NCBI RefSeq assembly: GCF_000382365.1
Contig: NZ_KB908216.1
Location: 1-60,874, forward strand
From: Pannonibacter phragmitetus DSM 14782
GTDB lineage: Bacteria > Pseudomonadota > Alphaproteobacteria > Rhizobiales > Stappiaceae
DNA length: 60,874 nucleotides
Direction of reading: 5' to 3'
Under the pieces are notes generated by a model. It was given only the letters and a program-made list of their open reading frames with translations. It had not been told where the DNA came from and ran no database searches. Below are positions 25,309 to 34,960 of the stretch, piece by piece (position 1 is the stretch's first letter; each line of letters starts with the position of its first letter). The position numbers and the translations under genes are program-made.

Positions 25309-28300
25309 ATGCCTCAGTTTTTCATCGAGCGCCCGGTCTTTGCCTGGGTCATCGCCATCTTCATCGTGCTTGCCGGTCTCGCTGCGATCCCGCAGCTGCC
25401 GGTTTCCCGCTTCCCGGTGATTGCACCGCCGAGCATCAGCATCAGCGCCACCTACACGGGCGCCAGCCCCCGAACCATCAACGACAGCATCACGGCCCCC
25501 ATCGAGCGTGAGCTGACGGCGGTGAAGAACCTGCTTTACTTCGATTCCTCGTCGGACTCCTCCGGTACGGCCACCATCAACGTCACCTTCAAGCCGGGTA
25601 CAGACCCGGAACTGGCGCAGATCGATGTCCAGAACCGTCTGAAGGCCATCGAGCCGCGCCTGCCGGAACCTGTCCGCCGGGCGGGCCTGTCCGTGGAGGC
25701 TGCCACATCCGGCTTCCTGATGATTGTGTCCCTGCGCTCTGAAGGAGGAAAGACAGACCCGCTGGCGCTGGATGACTATCTCGTGCGCCAGCTGGCGCTG
25801 GAACTGAAGCAGGTGCCCGGCGTTGGCCGCGTGCAGTCCTTCGGCTCGCAAGCCGCCATGCGCGTGTGGCTTGATCCCTCCCTGCTTGCTGCCTACTCGG
25901 TCTCCATGGCCGAGATCACGCAGGCCATCCAGTCGCAGAATGTCCAGGTTTCTCCCGGACGGCTGGGCGAGGCGCCCGCTCTTCCCGGTCAGGCGGTCAG
26001 CGTTCCGCTCAGCCTCGACGGGCAGCTGAAGACACCTGAGGAGTTCGCTGCCATCGTGCTGCGCTCCAATCCCGATGGCTCGAAACTGACACTGGGCGAT
26101 ATCGCAAGGATCGAGATCGGTGCACAGACCATGGGGTTCTCGATCTTCGACGGCGGAAAGCCGGCGACGGCCGCCGCCATTCAGCTTGCTCCCGGTGCCA
26201 ACGCCATCAGCACTTCGGAAGGCGTGCGGGCGCGCCTTGCTGCGCTTGCCCCCTCGATGCCGGAAGGCGTTGCCTACGCTGTCTCCTACGACACGGCACC
26301 TTTCGTGAAGCTCTCGATCACCAAGGTCGTTCAGACGCTGGCCGAAGCGATGGGCCTGGTGTTCCTCATCATGCTGCTGTTTCTTCAGAACATCCGTTAC
26401 ACGCTGATCCCGGCCATCGTCGCGCCCATCGCGCTTTTGGGCACCTTTGCCGTGATGTGGGCGATTGGCTATTCGATCAACGTGCTGACCATGTTCGGCA
26501 TGGTGCTGGCGATCGGCATCATCGTGGATGATGCCATCGTCGTCGTCGAAAATGTCGAGCGGCTCATGGCCAGCGAAGGGCTGAGCCCGCGCGAGGCAAC
26601 CCGCCGCGCCATGCGGGAAATCACCGGCGCGGTCATCGGCATCACCCTGGTGCTTACGGCCGTGTTCCTGCCCATGGGCCTTGCCAGCGGTTCTGTCGGG
26701 GCGATCTACCGGCAGTTCACGGTGTCGCTGGCGGTCTCGATCCTGTTTTCGGCCTTCCTCGCACTCAGCCTGACGCCTGCCCTCTGCGCAACGATCCTGA
26801 AGCCGGTCGCACCGCATCACGAGCGCAAGGGCTTCTTTGCCGGGTTCAACCGGGGCTTCGACCGGCTGACGGCGCGCTACACGGTCTGGGCGGGCTGGCT
26901 GGTGAACCGCACGGCCCGCGTCATGCTGATCTATGGCGCCCTCACCGGCGCCCTGGCCCTGGGATACAGCACATTGCCGACCGCCTTTGTTCCGGAAGAG
27001 GATCAGGGAACATTCATGACCTCCTTCACGCTGCCGGCCGATGCAACATCCGAGCGGACGCGGGAGCTCGTCCAGCTCTTCGATGCGCATGCGGCAACAC
27101 GTCCTGACATTGACAACAATCTGTCCATCATGGGCTTCGGCTTTTCCGGCTCGGGCGCAAACGCGGCCATGGCCTTCACCACGCTGCGCGATTGGGACGC
27201 GCGAAGCGGCAGCACCGCCGCCGAAATGGCCGCAGCCGAACAGGCGATGCAGGACGCGGTGGAAGGCGAGGTTCTCATCATGAAGCCGCCTGCCATCGAG
27301 GAACTGGGCACAACCTCGGGCGTCACCCTGCGCCTCGCCGACCGGGGCGGACGCGGCGCGGCCGCGCTGCAGGCGGCGGCAGATCAGCTCATCGGCCTCT
27401 CTGACCAGAGCAAGCTCCTGAGAAATGCCCGCGTTGATGGCCTGCCAAGCGGGCCCAGCGTGAACCTGCGCATCGACCGGCAAAAGGCCGGCGCCCTCGG
27501 CGTTCCCTTTTCCGCCATCAGCGACCTGCTCGCCGCGACCATGAGCTCGACCTATGTCAACGACTTCCCGCGCGCCGGATATCTGCAGCAGGTCGTCCTG
27601 CAGGCACAGGCCAGGGACCGCATGCAGGTCGAAGACATTCTGAAGCTCCACGTCCGCAACGACCGGGGCGGCATGGTGCCGCTCTCCGAAATGGTGACGC
27701 CGGAATGGTCGGTGAGCCCGCTCCAGCTCAACCGATTCAACGGCTACCCCTCGCTCAGCATCTCCGCAGAGGCCGCGAGCGGCGTATCGAGCGGTGCGGC
27801 GATGCAGGAGATCGAGCGCCTTGCGTCACAGCTTCCGTCCGGCTTTTCGGTGGAGTGGACCGGCCAGTCCTTTCAGGAGCGCCAGTCAGGCGCACAGGCA
27901 CCGCTGCTTGTCGCCCTCTCCTTCCTTGTCGTGTTCCTGGTTCTGGCAGCCCTTTACGAAAGCTGGACCATTCCGCTCTCGGTGATGCTGGTCGTGCCGC
28001 TCGGCGTGCTGGGTGCCGTGATTGCAGTGCATTTGCGGGGGTTCGACAACGATGTGTTCTTCAAGGTCGGCCTGATCACACTGATCGGCCTTTCTGCCAA
28101 GAATGCCGTGCTGATCGTGGAGTTCGCCCGCAAGCTGCGCGGCGAAGGGGCGAGCCTGCATGAGGCAGCTGTCGAGGCGGCACGCCTGCGGCTGCGGCCC
28201 ATCGTCATGACCTCGCTTGCCTTCACCCTCGGCATCCTGCCTCTGGTGATCGCCAAGGGGCCAAGCTCCGAAACCCAGAACGCACTGGGCACCGGCCTTT

Positions 28301-28407
28301 TCGGCGGCATGATATCGGGCACCGTCCTGGCGGTCCTCTTCGTGCCTGTGTTCTTCGTCGTCATCATGCGGCTGGCCGGCCGCAAGACGCAGGCGGAAGC
28401 CGGATGA
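25309..28407 (+). CDS. RND multidrug efflux pump, HAE1 family
   Basis: A 1032-residue proton-driven inner-membrane transporter of the AcrB/MexB class. It starts MPQFFIERPVFAWVIAI, the family's invariant N-terminus. It has twelve membrane helices with two large periplasmic loops. The proton-relay aspartates D407 and D408 lie in GIIVDDAIVVVENVERL, and the lysine partner lies in GLSAKNAVLIVEFARKL. It forms an operon with the adaptor lipoprotein; no outer-membrane channel gene follows, so it must use a TolC-like protein encoded elsewhere. Substrates cannot be read from sequence. A convergent hairpin separates it from the following chemoreceptor. Confidence 0.96.
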   Translation: MPQFFIERPVFAWVIAIFIVLAGLAAIPQLPVSRFPVIAPPSISISATYTGASPRTINDSITAPIERELTAVKNLLYFDSSSDSSGTATINVTFKPGTDPELAQIDVQNRLKAIEPRLPEPVRRAGLSVEAATSGFLMIVSLRSEGGKTDPLALDDYLVRQLALELKQVPGVGRVQSFGSQAAMRVWLDPSLLAAYSVSMAEITQAIQSQNVQVSPGRLGEAPALPGQAVSVPLSLDGQLKTPEEFAAIVLRSNPDGSKLTLGDIARIEIGAQTMGFSIFDGGKPATAAAIQLAPGANAISTSEGVRARLAALAPSMPEGVAYAVSYDTAPFVKLSITKVVQTLAEAMGLVFLIMLLFLQNIRYTLIPAIVAPIALLGTFAVMWAIGYSINVLTMFGMVLAIGIIVDDAIVVVENVERLMASEGLSPREATRRAMREITGAVIGITLVLTAVFLPMGLASGSVGAIYRQFTVSLAVSILFSAFLALSLTPALCATILKPVAPHHERKGFFAGFNRGFDRLTARYTVWAGWLVNRTARVMLIYGALTGALALGYSTLPTAFVPEEDQGTFMTSFTLPADATSERTRELVQLFDAHAATRPDIDNNLSIMGFGFSGSGANAAMAFTTLRDWDARSGSTAAEMAAAEQAMQDAVEGEVLIMKPPAIEELGTTSGVTLRLADRGGRGAAALQAAADQLIGLSDQSKLLRNARVDGLPSGPSVNLRIDRQKAGALGVPFSAISDLLAATMSSTYVNDFPRAGYLQQVVLQAQARDRMQVEDILKLHVRNDRGGMVPLSEMVTPEWSVSPLQLNRFNGYPSLSISAEAASGVSSGAAMQEIERLASQLPSGFSVEWTGQSFQERQSGAQAPLLVALSFLVVFLVLAALYESWTIPLSVMLVVPLGVLGAVIAVHLRGFDNDVFFKVGLITLIGLSAKNAVLIVEFARKLRGEGASLHEAAVEAARLRLRPIVMTSLAFTLGILPLVIAKGPSSETQNALGTGLFGGMISGTVLAVLFVPVFFVVIMRLAGRKTQAEAG

Positions 28408-28412
28408 GAGAT

Positions 28413-28455
28413 GCAGCCTTCCCGGACAGCTGCGATGCGTATCCGGGAAGGCTGC
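28413..28455. terminator. Bidirectional hairpin between RND pump and chemoreceptor genes
   Basis: A 14-bp perfect stem (GCAGCCTTCCCGGA with its complement) with a 15-base loop lies between the convergent genes. No T-run flanks it on either side. Its position suggests transcript ends from both directions. Confidence 0.6.
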
Positions 28456-28464
28456 GGTTCGGGA

Positions 28465-30180
28465 TCAGGCAGCGGCGACCTTCGTCAGGAAGCCTTCGAT
28501 CTCCCTGCGGAGCAGATCGGTATGGCCAGCCAGATCGGCGGAAGCGCCGAGCACGTGGTCGGCGGATTCTGCGGTGTGATCAACCGTGCGGGCCAGTTCG
28601 TTCATATTGCGCGCAACCGACTGCGTGCCGGCGGAAGCCCTCTGCACATTGCGCGAGATTTCCGAGGTCGCGGCGCCCTGCTGCTCGACGGCAGAGGCAA
28701 TGGCGGAGGTGTAGCTGTTGACCTCTTCCATGGTGCGGGTGATGGCGCCAATGGCATCGACCGCCTCTTCGGTGGCCGACTGAATGGCCGCAATCTGCCC
28801 TGCGATCTCTTCCGTTGCCTTGGAGGTCTGGTTGGCCAGCCCCTTCACTTCAGCGGCCACGACCGCAAAGCCCTTGCCGGCCTCGCCCGCGCGGGCGGCC
28901 TCGATCGTGGCATTCAGTGCCAGCAGGTTCGTCTGCTCGGCAATGGCCTGGATGAGTGTCACCACTTCACCGATCTTGGCTGCGGAAGCGGCAAGGCTTT
29001 CAACCTTCTGGTTGGTCACCCGGGTGCCTTCGGTCGCCTTGCCGACCACGCCTGTGGTCTGGCCCACCTGACGGCGGATCTCGCCGATGGAGGCGGACAG
29101 CTCTTCAGCAGCGCTGGCCACCGTCTGCACGTTGCCGCTGGTTTCGTGGGTGGCAAATTCGGTGTCGCTGGCACGCGCTGCACCGGCGCGGGCAAGGTCA
29201 GCCAGCTTGCTGGCCGTTCCCGTCAGTTCCTGTGCCGTGTCACCTGCTGCGTTCAGCATGGACTGGATCTGCTGGCGGAAGCTGCCGATCAGATCTTCCA
29301 TCCGCTGCTGGCGTTCCTGACGCTCCTCACCGGCAGAGGCTTCGGTTTCGGCAAGGCGGCGGCGTTCGATCGAGCTCTCGCGCAATGTGGCGACAGCCTT
29401 TGCCATCGTACCGATCTGGTCGCCCCGCTCCGTGAAGGGAACATCCGCCTCAAGATCGTCCGCCGCGATCTGGCCCGTCACTTCAGACAGTTTGGTGATC
29501 GGAGCCAGCAGGTGCCGCGATGTGAACACGGCAACGCCAATCGCGACCAGAAGGACCGGCAGCACCGCCATGCCAAGGCGGGTCATCATCGTATCGACGC
29601 CAGCCATGATCTTCGTGCGCTCAACGCCGGCATAAAGGATACCAACCGGCGTGCCGCTGGAACTCATGACCGGTGCATAGATGGTGAAATAGGGTTTGCC
29701 GAGAATGATAGCCTCGCCCCGATAGGTCTGCCCCTTCATCACCACCGGATAGACCGCGCCGCTCTGGCCCAGCGGAGTGCCGACCGCCCGATTGCCATCA
29801 GCCTTGATGATGTTTGTTGTCTTGCGGATGAAGTCCCGCTGCTGCGCATCCCAGACGAAGACTGTCGCCGTCTCACCCGTCATCCGGCCAATCGTGTCGA
29901 TCATCGCATGGTCTGCGAATTCAGGAATGGCATCGGCCTGAATGCGGCTCACGTTGCCATCCGCTGCCCATGTCACCTTCACCCCGGGCACATCCCGTTC
30001 AAGGATGGTCGCCGCAACACGCAGACTGGCGTTCTGCTTGGTCACGGCATCATCCGCAGCACCACTGACCATCACCGAATAAACGATGGTTCCGACGACA
30101 GCGAGCGAGGCGGCGACCATGAGGCAGCTGGTGACGGCAAGGGCTGCCGAGATACGCAAACGGGAGAAGGGGTTCTTCAT
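28465..30180 (-). CDS. Methyl-accepting chemotaxis protein with Cache sensor
   Basis: A 571-residue chemoreceptor. After the first membrane helix (~12-36) the periplasmic part (~40-195) is a Cache 3/Cache 2-type domain. Signature stretches include [30 protein letters not shown] and [13 protein letters not shown]. The second membrane helix is at ~200-222, followed by HAMP and the signalling domain with [19 protein letters not shown] and [17 protein letters not shown]. Cache domains of this kind usually bind small carboxylates or related metabolites. It is monocistronic, convergent with the RND operon, with ~195 bases upstream that hold its promoter. Confidence 0.95.
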   Translation of the reverse strand: MKNPFSRLRISAALAVTSCLMVAASLAVVGTIVYSVMVSGAADDAVTKQNASLRVAATILERDVPGVKVTWAADGNVSRIQADAIPEFADHAMIDTIGRMTGETATVFVWDAQQRDFIRKTTNIIKADGNRAVGTPLGQSGAVYPVVMKGQTYRGEAIILGKPYFTIYAPVMSSSGTPVGILYAGVERTKIMAGVDTMMTRLGMAVLPVLLVAIGVAVFTSRHLLAPITKLSEVTGQIAADDLEADVPFTERGDQIGTMAKAVATLRESSIERRRLAETEASAGEERQERQQRMEDLIGSFRQQIQSMLNAAGDTAQELTGTASKLADLARAGAARASDTEFATHETSGNVQTVASAAEELSASIGEIRRQVGQTTGVVGKATEGTRVTNQKVESLAASAAKIGEVVTLIQAIAEQTNLLALNATIEAARAGEAGKGFAVVAAEVKGLANQTSKATEEIAGQIAAIQSATEEAVDAIGAITRTMEEVNSYTSAIASAVEQQGAATSEISRNVQRASAGTQSVARNMNELARTVDHTAESADHVLGASADLAGHTDLLRREIEGFLTKVAAA

Positions 30181-30375
30181 CGAAAAAGCCTATAGGGAGT
30201 AATACTGATACCACTATCCTTTAGTCTATTTAACGTTGCGTAAAAGCCGGCGAAACCTTCTTAAAGCAGCACACGGACAGAGTTTCTCCCGCAGACAAGG
30301 CACAACCCCAGCCTCTGCGTATTATTACTCAAATATCCCGTATTTTCACCATGACGAATACGATGAAGGCCAGCC

Positions 30376-31140
30376 CTAGACATGCTGCCCGCCATTGATG
30401 TGGATCTCTGCACCCGTGACATAGGAAGAAGGACTGCTGCAGAGAAAGTGAATTGTATCAGCAACTTCAGCCGGCTGGCCAAGGCGGCGCAGGGGCAGGC
30501 CGTCCACCAGCTTTTCCGTGCCGGGCGACAGGATCGAGGTATCGATCTCCCCCGGCGCAATGGCGTTGACTCGGATGCCATGCGGCCCGAAATCCGCCGC
30601 CATTTCACGTGTCAGCGAGGCGAGCGCCGCCTTTGAGGTGGCATAGGCCGTGCCGGCAAAGGGATGCACCCTCACGCCTGCAATCGATGTGACATTGACG
30701 ATGGAGCCCTGCGCGGTCTTCAATTCCGGAAAAAGCCCCCGCGCCAGCGTGATGGGCGCGAAGAAGTTCACCTGGAACACCTGGTGCCACACATCAAGCG
30801 GCGTGGAGAAGGAATCCAGCCGCTGACCGCCCTGGTCCTTGGGGCTGATGCCGGCATTGTTGACCAGTGCGTCGAGACGTGAGCCATCGGCCTTCAGCCG
30901 GCTGCGGATTTCCTCGATGGCACCGGCAAGGCTCACAGGATCTGCCAGATCGACCTCGATGTGATCCTCAGGCCCGGACGGCCAGGGGCATTTGTCCGAA
31001 AAGGGGTGGCGCGAGCAGGTGATCACCCGCCAGCCATCGGCAGAAAAGCGCTTCACCGTGGCATGGCCAATGCCCCGGCTCGCCCCCGTGAGCACGAGAA
31101 CCCGGCGGGGAGCAGCGGCAGATGTGACAGCTTCACTCAT
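30376..31140 (-). CDS. Short-chain dehydrogenase/reductase
   Basis: A 254-residue classical SDR. The NAD(P)-binding glycine motif is TGASRGIGHA. NNAG appears at about residue 92. The catalytic Ser is in NVTSIAGVR, and the YATSK motif supplies Tyr and Lys. An Arg in the region after the first beta strand (SRHPF) suggests NADP preference. It reduces or oxidises an unidentified hydroxy or keto substrate; the FabG-like core does not specify which. It is divergent from the bfd-bfr pair with an intergenic region of ~140 bases shared by both promoters. Confidence 0.9.
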   Translation of the reverse strand: MSEAVTSAAAPRRVLVLTGASRGIGHATVKRFSADGWRVITCSRHPFSDKCPWPSGPEDHIEVDLADPVSLAGAIEEIRSRLKADGSRLDALVNNAGISPKDQGGQRLDSFSTPLDVWHQVFQVNFFAPITLARGLFPELKTAQGSIVNVTSIAGVRVHPFAGTAYATSKAALASLTREMAADFGPHGIRVNAIAPGEIDTSILSPGTEKLVDGLPLRRLGQPAEVADTIHFLCSSPSSYVTGAEIHINGGQHV

Positions 31141-31279
31141 GATTGGCCTTTGACGGAAAGATGCACTAGATAAAGTTGACTTGGCGTGGAAACTTTAGTT
31201 TATCCCGCCGGTCGCGTGATAGCCAGATGGGGCGTCAGCGCATTGACGTCAGGCGCCGTAACCCAGACAAGTCCGGTTC

Positions 31280-31516
31280 ATGATCATCTGTTCCTGCAAT
31301 GTGTTGTCCGACAAGCAGCTGCGTCAGGCGGCCGAGGAGATGCGCGCAGACCCGGACGCCCGGCTGCCCACGCCCGGCGCCGTGTTCCGCAAGCTGGGCT
31401 GCCGGCCGCGCTGCGGCGGATGTTTCCCGAATGTCATTGATATCATTCACCAGAATGCCGATAAGGCTGTAACAAAAGCGGCAACGCCACTGGAAGGCGA
31501 GCCAGAAGACCGCTAA
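31280..31516 (+). CDS. bfd: Bacterioferritin-associated ferredoxin
   Basis: A 78-residue [2Fe-2S] protein. The cluster ligands are C4 and C6 in CSC at the N-terminus and C45 and C48 in RCGGC. The spacing between the two pairs is a few residues longer than in E. coli Bfd, owing to a short insertion around [10 protein letters not shown]. Bfd donates electrons to bacterioferritin to release stored iron as Fe(II). It is 32 bases upstream of bfr. The upstream region carries TTGACT and AT-rich sequence (31176-31204) that could serve as a promoter, but no clear Fur or Irr box is evident. Confidence 0.9.
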   Translation: MIICSCNVLSDKQLRQAAEEMRADPDARLPTPGAVFRKLGCRPRCGGCFPNVIDIIHQNADKAVTKAATPLEGEPEDR

Positions 31517-31548
31517 AACTGACAAGCACCACCGAGAGAGAGGCTGCC

Positions 31549-32034
31549 ATGAAGGGCGATACCAAGGTCATCGAATATCTGAACAAGGCCCTGCGCCACG
31601 AGCTGACGGCCGTCAACCAGTACTGGCTGCATGGCCGCCTGCTGGAAGACTGGGGCTTCACCAAGCTCGCCAAGAAGGAGCGCGAGGAATCCATCGAGGA
31701 GATGCAGCACGCCGACAAGCTGATCGAGCGCATCCTCTTCCTCGAAGGCTATCCGAACCTGCAGACGCTTGACCCGCTGCGCATCGGCCAGTCCCTGAAG
31801 GAATGCGTCGAATGCGATCTGGCCGGTGAATATTCCGCCCGCGCCCTCTACAAGGAGGCCCGCGAAGTCTGCCACGAGGCCGGTGACTATGTGACCATGG
31901 CCCTGTTCGAGCAGCTGATGGGCGACGAAGAGAGCCACATCGACTTCCTCGAAACCCAGCTGGAACTGATCGAGCGCATCGGCATCGAGCGCTACGGCCT
32001 GCTGCAGGCAGAGCCGGCGAACGCTGCCGAATAA
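31549..32034 (+). CDS. bfr: Bacterioferritin
   Basis: A 161-residue iron-storage subunit that assembles into a 24-mer shell. The ferroxidase-centre residues are in place: Glu in [25 protein letters not shown] (including the haem-ligating Met), then [12 protein letters not shown] and [10 protein letters not shown]. The protein oxidises Fe(II) and stores it as a ferric mineral, reloaded or discharged through Bfd. The ribosome site GAGAGAGAGG precedes the ATG. It is followed by an intrinsic terminator, closing the two-gene iron-storage operon. Confidence 0.96.
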   Translation: MKGDTKVIEYLNKALRHELTAVNQYWLHGRLLEDWGFTKLAKKEREESIEEMQHADKLIERILFLEGYPNLQTLDPLRIGQSLKECVECDLAGEYSARALYKEAREVCHEAGDYVTMALFEQLMGDEESHIDFLETQLELIERIGIERYGLLQAEPANAAE

Positions 32035-32061
32035 GGCAGGCGGAACTCCGCTGAATGTTTC

Positions 32062-32097
32062 AACCCCGGTTCCGGCCTGCGCCGGTGCCGGGGTTTT
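32062..32097 (+). terminator. Intrinsic terminator of bfd-bfr
   Basis: An 8-bp outer stem (AACCCCGG with its complement) with an inner CCGG/CCGG pairing is followed by TTTT and a T-rich stretch, 27 bases after the bfr stop. Confidence 0.82.
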
Positions 32098-32222
32098 GCT
32101 TTGAACCGGGCAGCGAAAAGACGCGCCTGCCAACAGGCCTGCCGTCCAAAGGCAGGGACTTCCGTCTCTCTCCGGCATGACCTAATCTGAAGGCGTCAAA
32201 TCACCTTCGGGAACCTCTTTCC

Positions 32223-33260
32223 ATGAATATCGACCTGCTCCGCCGCCTTTGCGAAACTCCGGGCGTGCCCGGCCATGAGCACCGGGTCCGTGCCCTCATC
32301 GAAGCCGAGATCAAGGATCTCTTCGACGAGGTGCGCACCGATGCCATGGGCTCGCTGCTGTGCCGGCGCGATCCGCGCAAGAAGTCCAAGTCGCCGCTCA
32401 AGGTGATGCTGCTCTGCCACATGGACGAGATCGGCTTCCTCGTCTCGCATGTGACGGACAAGGGCTTCGTTCATGTGCATCCGGTCGGCGGCTTTGATCC
32501 GCGCAATCTCTTCTCCCGCCGCGTGCTGGTGTCGACCGACAAGGGCGACTTCAAGGGCGTGATGAACCCCGGCGGCAAGCCGGTGCATATCTCTTCGCCG
32601 GAAGAGCGCAAGAAGGTGCCGGAGCCGGATGAATTCGTCATCGACATGGGCCTTGGCGAGAAGACGAAGGACATCGTGCGCATCGGCGACATGGTGACCA
32701 TGGACGAGCCTTTCCTTGAAATGGGCGACAGCATCGTCTCCAAGGCGCTGGACAACCGCATCGCCTGCTGGCTCGGCATCGAGGCGATCCGTGCGCTTGG
32801 CAAGGCCAAGCACGAATGCGAGATCCACGTGGCCTTCACGGCGCAGGAAGAGGTGGGCCTGCGCGGCGCCCGCACGGCGGCCTATGCCATCAAGCCGGAC
32901 ATCGGCCTCGGCATCGACGTGACGCTGGCCTGCGACACGCCGGGCGTGCCGGAGCAGGACCGCACCACGGTGATGGGCGGCGGTTTCGGCCTGCATGTGA
33001 AGGACGGTTCCTTCATCGCCGACCGGGCACTGGTCAGCGAGATCGAGGACCTGGCCATCAAGGAAAAGATCCCCTACCAGCGCACCATGCTGCGCTCGGG
33101 CGGTCAGGATGGCGCAGCTGCCCAGCAGGCCGCCGCAGGTGCCCGTGCCGTCGGCATCGTCGTCGGCACCCGCTACATCCACACGGTCACCGAAATGATC
33201 GCCCGCAAGGACCTGGAAGCCGCCCGCGACATCATCGCGGCTTACCTCAAGAGCGTCTGA
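32223..33260 (+). CDS. M42-family metallo-aminopeptidase
   Basis: A 345-residue M42-type (tetrahedral aminopeptidase / FrvX-like) enzyme with two metal ions. Metal ligands and catalytic residues are visible: LLCHMDEIGFLV (His and Asp), SKALDNRIACW, TAQEEVGLRGA (general base Glu plus ligand), GIDVTLACDTPG, and the closing His in GTRYIHTVTEM. These enzymes remove N-terminal residues from peptides as large dodecamers, acting after the proteasome-like or Lon-type proteases. It is a single gene; the ATG has a weak upstream site (ACCTCTTTCC). No signal peptide is present. Confidence 0.9.
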   Translation: MNIDLLRRLCETPGVPGHEHRVRALIEAEIKDLFDEVRTDAMGSLLCRRDPRKKSKSPLKVMLLCHMDEIGFLVSHVTDKGFVHVHPVGGFDPRNLFSRRVLVSTDKGDFKGVMNPGGKPVHISSPEERKKVPEPDEFVIDMGLGEKTKDIVRIGDMVTMDEPFLEMGDSIVSKALDNRIACWLGIEAIRALGKAKHECEIHVAFTAQEEVGLRGARTAAYAIKPDIGLGIDVTLACDTPGVPEQDRTTVMGGGFGLHVKDGSFIADRALVSEIEDLAIKEKIPYQRTMLRSGGQDGAAAQQAAAGARAVGIVVGTRYIHTVTEMIARKDLEAARDIIAAYLKSV

Positions 33261-33322
33261 TACCAAGGCTTTCGATGCTGACGCATCACGCCTTGAAATT
33301 GCTCAAGCGCCGCACAGGCTTA

Positions 33323-33359
33323 ACCAACTCTCGATGACTCAAGCTCATCGAGAGTTGGT
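33323..33359. repeat. Large perfect inverted repeat in the M42-pheS interval
   Basis: A 15-bp arm (ACCAACTCTCGATGA) and its exact complement enclose a 7-base loop, 62 bases after the M42 gene. There is no T-run, so a simple terminator is unlikely. It could be a mobile palindromic repeat or a transcript-end structure. The remainder of 33261-33805 contains no gene I can support; a 6-bp hairpin GTGGCC/GGCCAC lies ~20 bases before pheS and may form part of its leader. Confidence 0.65.
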
Positions 33360-33805
33360 ATGATCCGGCACCAGCCGCAGCGGTGGCACGCTGCGGCTGG
33401 TTCTTTGGCCTGCGGGCTTGCCATCGGGCGGCGGGCACGTATACTCGCGCTGCTTCCAAACCGGACTGCGGGATGAAACGGCCGTGACACTGGCACCTTG
33501 CATCGCAAACATGACTGGCACCGCGCATGAGCTTTGCGCGCGCCGTTTTGCCGTGCGCCGTCTGCGCAACACCGCAGCACAGGGCTCCGCTTGCGGACGA
33601 TTTAGCCGCTCGGCCTGAGCCGGGCGCACGCACCTTCCCGCCCCTGCCCCGTTCAAGGCCGCCGTCAGGCCTGCCGCCCGTCACATCCCTGTGGCATGGC
33701 TGTGGCATCGCCTGCCTTTTCTGCTAAAAGACCCGCAATCCCTGCATTCGCCTGCAGCCCGTGGCCCGCTCCGGCGGCCACAGCCAACCAACGACCGAAG
33801 AGCTC

Positions 33806-34888
33806 ATGTCCGATATCGACAGCCTGTACTCCGAGATTTCCGCAGCCATTGCTGCGGCGGCAACCGAGGCCGCCCTTGAGGAGGTGCGCATTGCCGCCCT
33901 CGGCAAGAAGGGCAGCATCTCCGAACTGATGAAGACGCTGGGCTCCATGAGCCCGGAAGAGCGCCAGAGCAAGGGCCCGGCGCTGAACAGCCTGAAGACC
34001 CGCGTTACCGATGAAATCACCGCCCGCAAGGAGGTGTTGAAGGAAGCGGCCCTTGAGGCGCGCCTTGCCAGCGAGCGGGTGGACGTGACCCTGCCGCTGC
34101 GCGCCGCCCCCGCCGAAACGGGCCGCGTGCATCCGATCGCGCAGGTGATCGACGAACTGACTGCCATCTTCGCCGACATGGGCTTTGCGGTTGCCGAAGG
34201 CCCGGACATCGAGACGGACGAGCTGAACTTCACCGCGCTGAACTTCCCGCTCGGCCACCCGGCGCGCGACATGCACGACACGTTCTTCTTCAACCCGAAG
34301 GAAAACGGCGAACGCCTGCTGCTGCGCACCCATACCTCGCCGGTGCAGATCCGCACCATGCGCTCGCAAACGCCGCCGATCCGCGTCATCATTCCGGGCC
34401 GCACCTACCGCTGCGACAGTGACCAGACCCACACGCCGATGTTCCATCAGGTGGAAGGCCTCGTCATCGACAAGGGTAGCCACATGGGCCACCTGAAGTG
34501 GATCCTCGAAGAGTTCTGCAAGGCCTTCTTCGAGGTGAGCGACATCAAGATGCGCTTCCGCCCGTCGTTCTTCCCCTTCACCGAGCCGTCGATGGAAGTG
34601 GACATCCAGTGCGACCGCTCCGGCGCGGAGGTGAAGTTCGGCGAAGGCAATGACTGGCTGGAAATCCTCGGCTGCGGCATGGTGCATCCCAATGTCATCC
34701 GCAACTGCGGGCTGGACCCGGACGAGTATCAGGGCTTTGCCTGGGGCATGGGCATCGACCGCATCGCCATGCTGAAATACGGCATGCCGGACCTGCGCGC
34801 CTTCTTCGATGCCGATGTGCGCTGGCTGAAGCACTACGGCTTCCGCCCCCTCGACCTGCCGACCCTGTTCGGCGGCCTGTCGAGCTGA
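33806..34888 (+). CDS. pheS: Phenylalanine-tRNA ligase alpha subunit
   Basis: A 360-residue class II aminoacyl-tRNA synthetase subunit. An N-terminal coiled coil (~1-85, tRNA-binding arm) is followed by the catalytic domain. Motif 2 lies around [20 protein letters not shown] and motif 3 in [16 protein letters not shown]; motif 1 is near [15 protein letters not shown] at 33806 is preferred to one 45 bases upstream because the family begins with a short MSDI-type N-terminus. The gene is not preceded by rplT as in many other bacteria. Together with PheT it forms the alpha2-beta2 enzyme charging tRNA-Phe. Confidence 0.97.
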   Translation: MSDIDSLYSEISAAIAAAATEAALEEVRIAALGKKGSISELMKTLGSMSPEERQSKGPALNSLKTRVTDEITARKEVLKEAALEARLASERVDVTLPLRAAPAETGRVHPIAQVIDELTAIFADMGFAVAEGPDIETDELNFTALNFPLGHPARDMHDTFFFNPKENGERLLLRTHTSPVQIRTMRSQTPPIRVIIPGRTYRCDSDQTHTPMFHQVEGLVIDKGSHMGHLKWILEEFCKAFFEVSDIKMRFRPSFFPFTEPSMEVDIQCDRSGAEVKFGEGNDWLEILGCGMVHPNVIRNCGLDPDEYQGFAWGMGIDRIAMLKYGMPDLRAFFDADVRWLKHYGFRPLDLPTLFGGLSS

Positions 34889-34960
34889 GACCTGATTTTC
34901 TGACTGCGCCGGGCGCCCCTTCAGGCGGCAGCCTGGCGGCAACAAGATGAGATTGCACCG

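Noticed and set aside
25264-27651. A 795-codon minus-strand frame over the RND genes
   Set aside because: It is antisense to two well-supported genes. The translation is rich in His, Gly, Arg and Asp without any domain, and it crosses a real gene boundary.
31140-31280. Fur or Irr box before bfd
   Set aside because: Only an AT-rich stretch with a weak -35 is visible. No clear inverted repeat of either consensus could be recognised.
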